This document shows positions 15,478 through 21,559 of a stretch of 23,562 nt of DNA, piece after piece. The notes below the pieces were generated by a model that saw nothing but the letters and a program-made list of their open reading frames with translations, was not told the origin of the DNA and searched no databases. The first letter of the stretch is position 1. Each line of letters starts with the position of its first letter. The DNA is from Lachnospiraceae bacterium UBA1251 (GTDB lineage Bacteria > Bacillota > Clostridia > Lachnospirales > Lachnospiraceae): contig DBVZ01000101.1 in the NCBI GenBank assembly GCA_002308255.1, positions 53,513-77,074 of the forward strand, in the 5' to 3' direction. Made by a program: the position numbers and the translations under genes.

Positions 15478-16896
15478 ATGAATTTTCTCGGAATTGATGT
15501 CGGATCCACTTTTCTGAAATGTTCCGTTCTGAACCTGACCGAAGGGACTGCGGCGGAGGCGTCCGGAACACCTACGCCCGCATTTGCGAAAACGGATCTT
15601 TCCGGCGCAAAGCTGAGCCCTGCGTGCAGGGAGATCCCTATGGAGCAGCTTGCTTCCGCCGTGAGAACCCTGATCGAGAAAGCAGAGGAGGCATACGGGA
15701 TCGACGGGGTCGTTTTTTCCGTGCAGATGCACGGATTCATGCTCTTTGACCCGCAGGGCATGCCGCTGACCAATTATATTTCCTGGCAGGACACGCGCGG
15801 CGTCATGCCGGGGGCAGGCGGCATTTCCGTGCTCGAAGAGCTTCGGGGAGAGGAGTGGAAATCTTATTTTGAAGAAGACGGCGTTCGGCTTCGGCCGAAT
15901 CATTCCGTCGTTCCTCTCACCTGTTACGCGAGGGAACATAAGATCGCTCCCGGAACGCAGTTCGCCATGATCGGCGATGCTCTCGTACGCATGCTCGCCG
16001 GGAAGCGGGTGCCGGTCCATCCCACGAACGCGGCTTCCTCCGGACTGTACAGCCTTTCCCGAGGGGAATGGAATAAAGAGCTTCTTGAAAAACTCGGTCT
16101 CGGACATCTGGATATGCCGCCGGTGGAAGACTCCCGCCGCGCATCGGCCTGTTACATAGCATCGGACGGAAGAGAGATCCCGCTTTATGCCGCGCTCGGC
16201 GATCAGCAGGCAACAGTCCTTGGCATCGGCACCGGCATCGGGGATGTCTTTATCAATATCGGGACCGGAGGACAGATCGGATACTGCGCGGCGGAACCCG
16301 TACCAGGTCCGTATGAGACCCGGCCTTATTTCGGAGGCAGTTTCATCCGCACCGTCACGCAGCTCCCTTCGGGCCGCACGATCAATGTCCTCATGCAGTT
16401 TCTGAAGAGCATCGGAAAAGAAATTTTTGTACCACTTGTACCAGGTTTGGCTGGTCCGGGTCCGGCCGGCCGGGAGGTTTCCGATGATGCGGACCTTGAG
16501 GCAGCGGTGTGGGATTATATCGATCATCTTGATTTTGAGGATATCGGGGAAGAGCCGCTCCGGATGGATTTCTCCTTTTTCGGTCCGGACGGCGGATCCG
16601 TCGCGGGGATCACGGGCAGCAATTTTACGATCGCCAATCTGATCCGGAGCACTTACCTTGCGTTCGCGCGCTCGTATGCGGAAAATGCCGCGGTCCTGAA
16701 TATTCCGGAAACGGCAGAAGGGAAAGGGGAGGTCGTGTGCACGGGCGGCGTCGTCCGGAAAAACAAGCCGCTGTTCCGGTGCATTGAAAGTGTATTTCCG
16801 CGGAAATGCAGGATCGCCGAATGCACCGACGACTCCATGGAAGGTCTCCTTCAGTTCGCAAAATGGTGCGCGGACGGGGAAAAAACGCAGGGATAA
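15478..16896 (+). CDS. FGGY-family carbohydrate kinase (sedoheptulokinase/xylulokinase-like)
   Basis: A 472-residue sugar kinase of the FGGY family. The phosphate-1 loop is GIDVGST (residues 5-11). A substrate-side motif VQMHG (82-86) and SWQDTR (102-107) resemble xylulokinases and sedoheptulokinases. The catalytic base is D242 in GDQQATVLG; phosphate-2 is NIGTGGQIG (260-268); an adenosine-loop Gly-Gly (TGGVVRKNKP) lies near the C-terminus. It transfers phosphate from ATP to a ketose or polyol in the cytoplasm, feeding the pentose phosphate pathway if the substrate is sedoheptulose or xylulose. The start follows AAAGGAAAA. It stands alone, with no transporter or isomerase beside it, so context does not fix the substrate. 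Overall similarity suggests sedoheptulokinase slightly more than xylulokinase. Confidence 0.85.
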   Translation: MNFLGIDVGSTFLKCSVLNLTEGTAAEASGTPTPAFAKTDLSGAKLSPACREIPMEQLASAVRTLIEKAEEAYGIDGVVFSVQMHGFMLFDPQGMPLTNYISWQDTRGVMPGAGGISVLEELRGEEWKSYFEEDGVRLRPNHSVVPLTCYAREHKIAPGTQFAMIGDALVRMLAGKRVPVHPTNAASSGLYSLSRGEWNKELLEKLGLGHLDMPPVEDSRRASACYIASDGREIPLYAALGDQQATVLGIGTGIGDVFINIGTGGQIGYCAAEPVPGPYETRPYFGGSFIRTVTQLPSGRTINVLMQFLKSIGKEIFVPLVPGLAGPGPAGREVSDDADLEAAVWDYIDHLDFEDIGEEPLRMDFSFFGPDGGSVAGITGSNFTIANLIRSTYLAFARSYAENAAVLNIPETAEGKGEVVCTGGVVRKNKPLFRCIESVFPRKCRIAECTDDSMEGLLQFAKWCADGEKTQG

Positions 16897-17023
16897 ATGG
16901 CATTTTCAAAAATACCGTCTTTCTGATGCCGAACGGATGCCTGCGGGTGATATCCCTTAGAAGCGAGGCAACAGGAAAGCATAAAAATCGTAATAGTTTT
17001 TCAATATTTTGTGCGGCTCCTCA

Positions 17024-17032
17024 TGGTATAAT
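17024..17032 (+). promoter_or_regulatory. Extended -10 promoter of the SH3b-protein gene
   Basis: TGG-TATAAT (17024-17032) gives a perfect -10 with an upstream TG. No good -35 is visible at the normal distance. The leader to the start codon is about 115 bases. The rest of the 16897-17151 gap holds no gene or clear terminator that I can see. Confidence 0.6.
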
Positions 17033-17151
17033 AATTTAATCCGAAGCATTGCTGAGGGGCTAAAGGAGAACACACCGAGAGAGACTGCCAAAGAGGCGGT
17101 TCCTGTGCCCGGTTCGGAAAAATATATTCAAAACAGGGAGGAACAGACAAC

Positions 17152-18081
17152 ATGAAGTTTACGAAGCAGATGAAACAGGCAATGGCAGTCCTGCTGGCAG
17201 CGGTGCTCCTTCTCGCCGGCTCCATGACGATGATCACGGCGCAGGCGGATACGACGATGAAGACGACGACTGCCGTCAATCTCCGCGCGGACGCGAGCTC
17301 CGCGTCGGCAAAGATCACGGTTGTTCCGGAAGGCGCGGCCGTCACGGTCGTCAGCACCTCCAACGCCAACTGGTATAAGGTGAAATACAGCGGCAAGACC
17401 GGCTTTATTTATTCCAAATATCTGGGAAGCAAGAAGACGACCTCGGAGACGAAGACCATGGCCGAGGATCTGAATATGCGCAGCTCCATGAGCAAGGCGA
17501 ACAAGAGCAATATCATCAAGGTCATTCCGAAAGGCGCCGTCGTCACGATCCTGAGCAAGGAGAGCGGCGGCTGGTACAAAGCGAGCTACGGCGGAAAGAC
17601 CGGCTATATCATGGGCGGACATTTTACGGATGATATGTCCAGAATGGACGGCGGTTCTTCGAGCTCTTCGACACAGACCAAGAAGATGGCCGAGGACCTG
17701 AAGATGCGCAGCTCCATGAGCAAGAAGAATGATTCCAACCTGATCAAGATCATCCCGAAGGGGGCGACGGTCACGATCCTGAGCAAGGAGAGCGACGGCT
17801 GGTATAAAGTGAAATACAGCGGCAAGACCGGGTATATCATGGGCGGCCACTTCACCGATGACAAGTCCAGAATGGGCGTCGGTGCGACGGAAAAAGTGAC
17901 GAAGACGCTTAAGGAAGACCTGAACATGCGCAGCTCCTGCAGCAAAAAGAACAGCAGCAACATCATCAAGGTCATTCCGAAGAACGGCAAGGTCACGATC
18001 CTTGAGAACTGCGCCGACAACTGGTACAAAGTTGACTATAAGGGAACCGTCGGCTATATCAAAGGCGGCCACTTCAAGTAA
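17152..18081 (+). CDS. Secreted protein with four bacterial SH3 (SH3b) repeats
   Basis: A 309-residue exported protein. The signal peptide has a basic start (MKFTKQMKQ), hydrophobic core and a likely cleavage after AQA (residue 32). The mature part is almost entirely four SH3b-type domains at about 38-91, 101-158, 177-235 and 251-309, each with the NLR/NMRSS start, a VIPKG turn, a WYKV strand and a GYI ending. Repeats 2 and 3 are very alike (both end GYIMGGHFTDD), joined by a short Gly/Ser linker. SH3b domains bind peptidoglycan or extracellular peptides; no catalytic domain is attached, so a cell-wall-binding or adaptor role is inferred. The only two cysteines of the mature part, C263 and C287, are both in repeat 4. 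The start follows GGGAGG. It is monocistronic, ended by a strong terminator. Confidence 0.88.
   Translation: MKFTKQMKQAMAVLLAAVLLLAGSMTMITAQADTTMKTTTAVNLRADASSASAKITVVPEGAAVTVVSTSNANWYKVKYSGKTGFIYSKYLGSKKTTSETKTMAEDLNMRSSMSKANKSNIIKVIPKGAVVTILSKESGGWYKASYGGKTGYIMGGHFTDDMSRMDGGSSSSSTQTKKMAEDLKMRSSMSKKNDSNLIKIIPKGATVTILSKESDGWYKVKYSGKTGYIMGGHFTDDKSRMGVGATEKVTKTLKEDLNMRSSCSKKNSSNIIKVIPKNGKVTILENCADNWYKVDYKGTVGYIKGGHFK
17452..17856 (+). repeat. Tandem coding repeat (SH3b units 2 and 3)
   Basis: Two near-identical units, about 17452-17625 and 17680-17856, encode SH3b domains 2 and 3. Long stretches are shared at DNA level, for example around the codons for MRSSMSK, ILSKES and GYIMGGHF. This suggests recent internal duplication; the flanking units 1 and 4 are more diverged. 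Confidence 0.7.
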
Positions 18082-18126
18082 TACGAAAATGCACCTGCGT
18101 TATCATCAGTTATAAAACCCAAACGG

Positions 18127-18160
18127 AAAAATCCGGCCTGACAGCCGGATTTTTCTTTTT
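18127..18160 (+). terminator. Intrinsic terminator of the SH3b-protein gene
   Basis: AAAAATCCGGC (18127-18137) pairs perfectly with GCCGGATTTTT (18144-18154) around a 6-base loop, followed by CTTTTT. The symmetric arms allow function on the minus strand too, for the convergent NifX-like gene. Confidence 0.88.
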
Positions 18161-18186
18161 CGGAACAGCGCGCACGATCGGCAGAC

Positions 18187-18630
18187 TTACTTTTGTTCGG
18201 AAGCGGGGGAAGAGCAGCCGCTGCATCCCGCGCAGGCTTCGTCGTCCGGGTCGCACGCTGTCCCGTCATGCATATGATGCGGGCAGCCGGCGCCCAGATG
18301 GTGCGCACAGCCCGCAGGATTCATGCTGAGTCTGCCTTCGGCAAAAGAGCGCGCCGCGTCGTCGCAGCGTCCGATCACGCCGGGATAACAGGCGATCCCT
18401 GCGGCAAGGAGGGCGGCTCTCGCATCCCCGCCGATTCCGCCGCACACGACCACGCTTGCTTTGCAGAGAGTAAGGAACTGCACGACAGCTTCGTGTCCGG
18501 TAAGCCCTCCGGTGCTGATCAGCCGGCTGTCGAGCACTTTGCCGTTCTCGATCTCGTAAAGCATGAACCGGGTCGTCTTTCCGAAGTGCTGGAAGATGTT
18601 CTCGTTTTCACAGGGGATGGCTGCTCTCAT
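18187..18630 (-). CDS. NifX/NafY-type (dinitrogenase iron-molybdenum cofactor) family protein with Cys/His-rich tail
   Basis: A 147-residue protein. Residues 1-105 match the small RNaseH-like domain shared by NifX, NafY, the NifB C-terminus and many orphan proteins (MRAAIPCENENIFQHFG, then GGLTGHEAVVQFL and VVCGGIGGDARAALLAAGI). The last 45 residues are rich in Cys and His (CAHHLGAGCPHHMHDG, then CDPDDEACAGCSGC), an apparent metal-binding tail. The start ATG 18630 follows GGAGGTTTTT on the reverse strand. No nitrogenase genes are in the window, so a role in iron-sulfur or molybdenum/metal handling is only inferred from the family. It lies 77 bases behind the TSUP gene on the same strand and may be cotranscribed with it, or use its own TATAAT (18648-18643). 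Confidence 0.85.
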   Translation of the reverse strand: MRAAIPCENENIFQHFGKTTRFMLYEIENGKVLDSRLISTGGLTGHEAVVQFLTLCKASVVVCGGIGGDARAALLAAGIACYPGVIGRCDDAARSFAEGRLSMNPAGCAHHLGAGCPHHMHDGTACDPDDEACAGCSGCSSPASEQK

Positions 18631-18649
18631 AAAAACCTCCGATTATAAA

Positions 18650-18677
18650 TACAGTATTACAGTATAAAAGTACAGTG
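18650..18677. repeat. Three short repeats TACAGTAT, TACAGTAT, TACAGTG before the NifX-like gene
   Basis: TACAGTAT occurs at 18650-18657 and again directly at 18658-18665; TACAGTG is at 18671-18677. They overlap the presumed promoter of the NifX-like gene, so they may be regulator-binding repeats. Confidence 0.4.
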
Positions 18678-18707
18678 CAGGCACGGCGGACAGAAAATCC
18701 GGATGCC

Positions 18708-19469
18708 TCAGTAAAAGCCCAGGATCTTGAGCAGCAGCAGGAATAATACGCCGAGAATGACGGGCCGCACGATCCGGGAGCCTTTTGCAAGGACCAGGCC
18801 GGACCCCGCGTAATTCCCCAGCATGTTGCAGACGGCGCCCGCGAGACCGAGCAGGAAAATGACCTGTCCGCTGAGCGCGAAGACCGTCAGGGCGGTGATA
18901 TTCGTGGTAAGGTTGATCACTTTTGCCTGCGCGTTGGCGGCGGAAACACTCATTTTCGCAAAAACCGTAAACGCGATGATCAGGAATGTTCCCGTTCCCG
19001 GTCCGTAAAAGCCGTCGTACATCCCGATCAGCAGGGCGGCAGTCACGACTGTCAGGTAAGTGCGCCTGTCGGGGATCACTTCCTCCGGACCGCTGTCCCC
19101 GAACAGATGGCGGTTCAGTACGAAAAAAGCAGCGACCGGGAGGATCACGATCATGAGGCCCCGGATCAGGCTTTCGCTCAGGAGCAGTGAAAGTTTTGCT
19201 CCGCAGAAGGAACCGATCAGCGCCGCGATCACGGACGGCACCGCAAGAGAAAGATTCACCAGTCCTTTCCGGAGAAACCGCGCGGTCGTAAGGGCCGTGC
19301 CGAACGTCGAGGACATCTTGTTGGTCGCGATCGCGGAATGAGGAGGAAGACCGGCGATCAGGAAAGCCGGCAGGGAAATGAGTCCGCCCCCTCCGCCGAT
19401 CGCGTCGACAAATCCCGCGAGAAACAGAAGCGGACAAACAATGAGAAAAGTTTTCGGGGTGAGTATCAT
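18708..19469 (-). CDS. TSUP-family (TauE/SafE-like) membrane transporter
   Basis: A 253-residue membrane protein with about eight hydrophobic segments of the sulfite exporter TauE/SafE family. The first repeat carries the typical FLAGFVDAIGGGGGLISLPAF-type sequence with its Gly run, then ATNKMSSTFGTA. The second half repeats the pattern less strictly (GMYDGFYGPGTGTFLIIAF). Members move sulfite, sulfoacetate, thiosulfate or organic anions; the substrate here is unknown. I chose ATG 19469; a TTG five codons upstream (19484) in frame is an alternative, and neither has a strong Shine-Dalgarno. A NifX-like gene follows on the same strand. Confidence 0.88.
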   Translation of the reverse strand: MILTPKTFLIVCPLLFLAGFVDAIGGGGGLISLPAFLIAGLPPHSAIATNKMSSTFGTALTTARFLRKGLVNLSLAVPSVIAALIGSFCGAKLSLLLSESLIRGLMIVILPVAAFFVLNRHLFGDSGPEEVIPDRRTYLTVVTAALLIGMYDGFYGPGTGTFLIIAFTVFAKMSVSAANAQAKVINLTTNITALTVFALSGQVIFLLGLAGAVCNMLGNYAGSGLVLAKGSRIVRPVILGVLFLLLLKILGFY

Positions 19470-19512
19470 AAATCCGCCCGGCAATTCTTTGCGTCATTCG
19501 GAAACGGATTTT

Positions 19513-19541
19513 ATGATAATGGATTCCCGGCGGAAAAACAA
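19513..19541 (-). promoter_or_regulatory. Possible promoter of the TSUP gene
   Basis: On the minus strand: -35 TTGTTT (19541-19536), 17-base spacer, -10 TATCAT (19518-19513). This lies 44 bases before the ATG. Confidence 0.4.
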
Positions 19542-19715
19542 GGGGAAATAAGGGATCCTTTTCTTGAACGGGCAGTCCGGATCAGGTATCATACAGCAGG
19601 CGGGAGGTAAGTGTTTTGAAAAGAAAAACATATCAATTTGTAGCAAAGCAGATGCGGCGGATTCGTCAAATGCGATGAAAAAAGCAAAGTATCAGTATTT
19701 ATGCATGGTTGACGC

Positions 19716-19744
19716 TTGCGTATAAACAGGCATTGTGATATTCT
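19716..19744 (+). promoter_or_regulatory. Promoter of the cobalamin-riboswitch transcript
   Basis: -35 TTGCGT (19716-19721), 17-base spacer, and an extended -10 TGA-TATTCT (19736-19744). Transcription would start near 19751, about 20 bases before the riboswitch P1 helix. Confidence 0.55.
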
Positions 19745-19769
19745 TAACCAGTAAAAATAGCATAAAAAC

Positions 19770-19941
19770 GGCAGGTGTCGGCAGACCGGAGCGAGTGTCC
19801 CGGTCGTGTCGGTGAAAAGGGAAACAGGTGAGAATCCTGTACGAACTCGTCACTGTCAGCAGGGAGCGGCCGCAAAGATGTCACTGGTAGTTCCGCCGGG
19901 AAGGCTGCGGGAGCAGGGAGCTGCAAGTCAGGAGACCTGCC
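19770..19941 (+). promoter_or_regulatory. Cobalamin (B12) riboswitch
   Basis: The conserved core of the cobalamin aptamer is present in order: AAGGGAA (19817-19823), GGTGAGAATCC (19827-19837), the CACTGTCA-like and TCACTGG segments, GGGAAGG (19898-19904) and the B12 box GCAAGTCAGGAGACCTGCC (19923-19941). P1 closes perfectly: GGCAGGT (19770-19776) with ACCTGCC (19935-19941). The aptamer senses adenosyl- or methyl/hydroxocobalamin. The genes downstream are cooT, a small gene, cooC, acsD and acsC; an intrinsic terminator lies about 205 bases after the aptamer, just before cooT, so control by transcription termination is likely. Confidence 0.95.
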
Positions 19942-20144
19942 TGTCGTTATACGGAAACCGGAGAAAGCCGTTTTGTCCTGAGGAAGGGCAAAGGAGAAAA
20001 TCCGGTTTCAAGTCACGAGAAACTGACTGTATGCATGAAGGGACCGGATGATGCCGGAAAAACGGCGCGTGCGGTCTGAACGTGCGAGTACAAAAGGAAA
20101 AGGTTCCCGATGCTTGAAACCCGGCTTTCAGGGGCGGCTCAGCG
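19942..20144 (+). ncRNA. Structured leader segment between riboswitch and terminator
   Basis: There is no gene in these 200 bases, but RNA structure is evident. GAAACCGGA (19954-19962) pairs perfectly with TCCGGTTTC (20001-20009). GGACCG (20041-20046) pairs with CGGTCT (20072-20077) around an inner TGCCG/CGGCG arm (20052-20067). The bases AAGTCACGAGA (20010-20020) resemble the B12 box of the upstream aptamer. GTTCCC (20103-20108) could pair with GGGAAC (20156-20161) inside the terminator and act as an antiterminator arm. I cannot assign it to a known RNA family. Confidence 0.45.
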
Positions 20145-20195
20145 AAAAGGCCTTTGGGAACACCGCCGGTGCGGTGCGTAAAAAGGTCTTTTTTT
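20145..20195 (+). terminator. Intrinsic terminator (probable expression platform) just before cooT
   Basis: AAAAGGCCTTT (20145-20155) pairs with AAAAAGGTCTTT (20180-20191). The inner arm CACCGC/GCGGTG (20161-20166 and 20171-20176) has a CGGT loop. A run of seven T ends at 20195, and the cooT ribosome binding site starts ten bases later. Confidence 0.8.
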
Positions 20196-20220
20196 GAGAA
20201 TAGCAAAGGAGGAGAGTTAT

Positions 20221-20415
20221 ATGTGCCTGTCTACCGTTTATAAAGAAACGCAGGATGCGGAAAACATCCTCATGAAAAATGTCATGACGATCGAGTGCAG
20301 ACCCGGAGAGGTCGTGCTGACCGATCTTATGGGAGCGGAAATGATCATTCCGGGATATCTTAAAAAAGCATCCCTTGTCGACGGATTCGCGCTGGTGGGT
20401 ACCGCAAATGCGTAG
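20221..20415 (+). CDS. cooT: CooT-family nickel-binding protein
   Basis: A 64-residue protein beginning MCLSTVY, the hallmark of the CooT family, in which Cys2 takes part in nickel binding by a small homodimer. The family is linked to nickel delivery for carbon monoxide dehydrogenase. Length matches the family (about 60-70 residues). The start follows AGGAGG (20208-20213). It is the first gene behind the cobalamin riboswitch and terminator, and it overlaps the next gene by eight bases. The presence of cooC and CFeSP genes downstream supports a role in CODH/ACS assembly. Confidence 0.88.
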   Translation: MCLSTVYKETQDAENILMKNVMTIECRPGEVVLTDLMGAEMIIPGYLKKASLVDGFALVGTANA

Positions 20416-20635
20416 TTTTGAAATGATCCGCGAGATCGAGAACAGCTGTGCCAATAACCAGATGAGGGACGTCTTTTTTGAAGAGATCGACTGCGATTCC
20501 CCGATGGAGTATGTTCGTTCCCTTCACGCGGGAAAGAGCGTCGAAGTGACGCAGGAAGAGAAGAGCGACGGCAGCATTGTCGTTTACGTCAATATTGAGG
20601 GACTGATCCAGAAATACATATTTACGGAGATCTGA
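20408..20635 (+). CDS. Small protein of unknown function between cooT and cooC
   Basis: A 75-residue acidic, soluble protein that I do not recognise. It has two cysteines (C14, C29), a helical first part (MRSFEMIREIENSC) and a C-terminal strand-like part (SIVVYVNIEGLIQKYIF). ATG 20408 overlaps the end of cooT by eight bases, so translation is probably coupled; another ATG at 20423 is possible. The gene ends 25 bases before cooC. Its fixed place between two nickel-maturation genes suggests an accessory role in CODH/ACS maturation or regulation, but there is no motif that shows this. Confidence 0.75.
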   Translation: MRSFEMIREIENSCANNQMRDVFFEEIDCDSPMEYVRSLHAGKSVEVTQEEKSDGSIVVYVNIEGLIQKYIFTEI

Positions 20636-20660
20636 CCCGGACCGAATACAGGAGAAAAAT

Positions 20661-21428
20661 ATGCCACATACGATAGCGGTCGCCGGAAAAGGCGGCGTCG
20701 GAAAGACGACCATCTGCGGCATGATCGTGGAATATCTTGTGAAAGGACACAAAACACCGGTCCTCGTCGTCGACGCGGACGCCAATTCGAACCTTAATGA
20801 GGTTCTCGGAGTGGAAGCGGAGACGACGCTTGGTGAGATCCGTGAGGAAATGGCGCATGCCGAACAGCACGGAGACCCGATCCCCGGAGGGATGACCAAG
20901 GCCGATTACGCGGACTTCCGCTTCAGCGAAGCCCTGATCGAGGAAGATGATTTCGATATGATGATCATGGGGCGCACACAGGGAAAAGGCTGCTACTGCT
21001 TTGTCAACGGACTGCTGCAGACACAGCTTCAGAAGTACTATAAGAATTACCGCTACACGGTCATCGACAATGAAGCGGGGATGGAGCATATCGCAAGAGG
21101 CATCCTTCCTCACATCGATACGCTGATCCTTGTTTCGGACTGCTCGAGACGCGGCATTCAGGCGGTCGGCCGCATCGCCGAAATGGTTGGTGAGCTGGAT
21201 CTTAAACCCGGACAGATGAAACTGATCGTCAACCGCGCGCCGGGACAGGAACTGGCTCCCGGAGTCATGGAAGAGATTGAAAAACACGGACTCGTTCTCG
21301 CCGGCGTCCTTCCGCAGGACGATCTGGTCTATGAAGCGGACTGGAAGGGCGAACCGAGCGCGAAGGTGCCGGATACATCCGCGATCAAAGTGGCGCTGGA
21401 CGGGGTGCTGAAGAATCTCGGAATCTGA
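20661..21428 (+). CDS. cooC: CooC-type nickel-insertion ATPase for CO dehydrogenase/acetyl-CoA synthase
   Basis: A 255-residue MinD/SIMIBI-class ATPase. The deviant Walker A GKGGVGKTT is at residues 9-17, and the phosphate-sensing VVDADANSN at 36-44. The CooC-specific Cys-x-Cys pair is C111 and C113 in GKGCYCFVN, which binds nickel or zinc at the dimer interface. VIDNEAGMEHIARG is also typical of CooC/AcsF proteins. These ATPases help insert Ni into CODH or ACS in the cytoplasm. The start follows AGGAGA at a normal distance. It is preceded by cooT and a small gene, and followed after 131 bases by acsD. Whether it serves CODH (CooC) or ACS (AcsF) cannot be decided from sequence alone. Confidence 0.92.
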   Translation: MPHTIAVAGKGGVGKTTICGMIVEYLVKGHKTPVLVVDADANSNLNEVLGVEAETTLGEIREEMAHAEQHGDPIPGGMTKADYADFRFSEALIEEDDFDMMIMGRTQGKGCYCFVNGLLQTQLQKYYKNYRYTVIDNEAGMEHIARGILPHIDTLILVSDCSRRGIQAVGRIAEMVGELDLKPGQMKLIVNRAPGQELAPGVMEEIEKHGLVLAGVLPQDDLVYEADWKGEPSAKVPDTSAIKVALDGVLKNLGI

Positions 21429-21453
21429 GATTTCCGAAAACGGTTTTAAGGGC

Positions 21454-21516
21454 GGATACCGCACGGAAACGGTATTCTCCTTTTAAATAGATACAAACCG
21501 GATACGCTGTATCCGG
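21454..21516 (+). other. Two hairpins between cooC and acsD (attenuator-like)
   Basis: GGATACCG (21454-21461) pairs with CGGTATTC (21470-21477), followed by TCCTTTT. Then CCGGATAC (21498-21505) pairs perfectly with GTATCCGG (21509-21516) around GCT. The first looks like a weak terminator. Together they may lower or separate expression of the maturation genes from that of the structural genes. Confidence 0.5.
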
Positions 21517-21559
21517 AAAAACAAAATGAGTCACAAAAGAGTTCAGGAGGGAAAGACGT

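Noticed and set aside
16421..16445. Short repeat GTACCA in the kinase gene
   Set aside because: It encodes FVPLVPG within a continuous frame and the spacing is too short for a mobile element or array.
20060..20095. GTGCGAGTAC-like start reminiscent of a group II intron 5' end
   Set aside because: No domain V, no intron-encoded protein and no exon interruption are visible nearby.
19960..20130. Short resemblances to RNase P RNA (CCTGAGGAAGG and GAAACCCGGCTT)
   Set aside because: The region is too short for RNase P RNA, the other universally conserved blocks are absent, and it lies inside a riboswitch leader.
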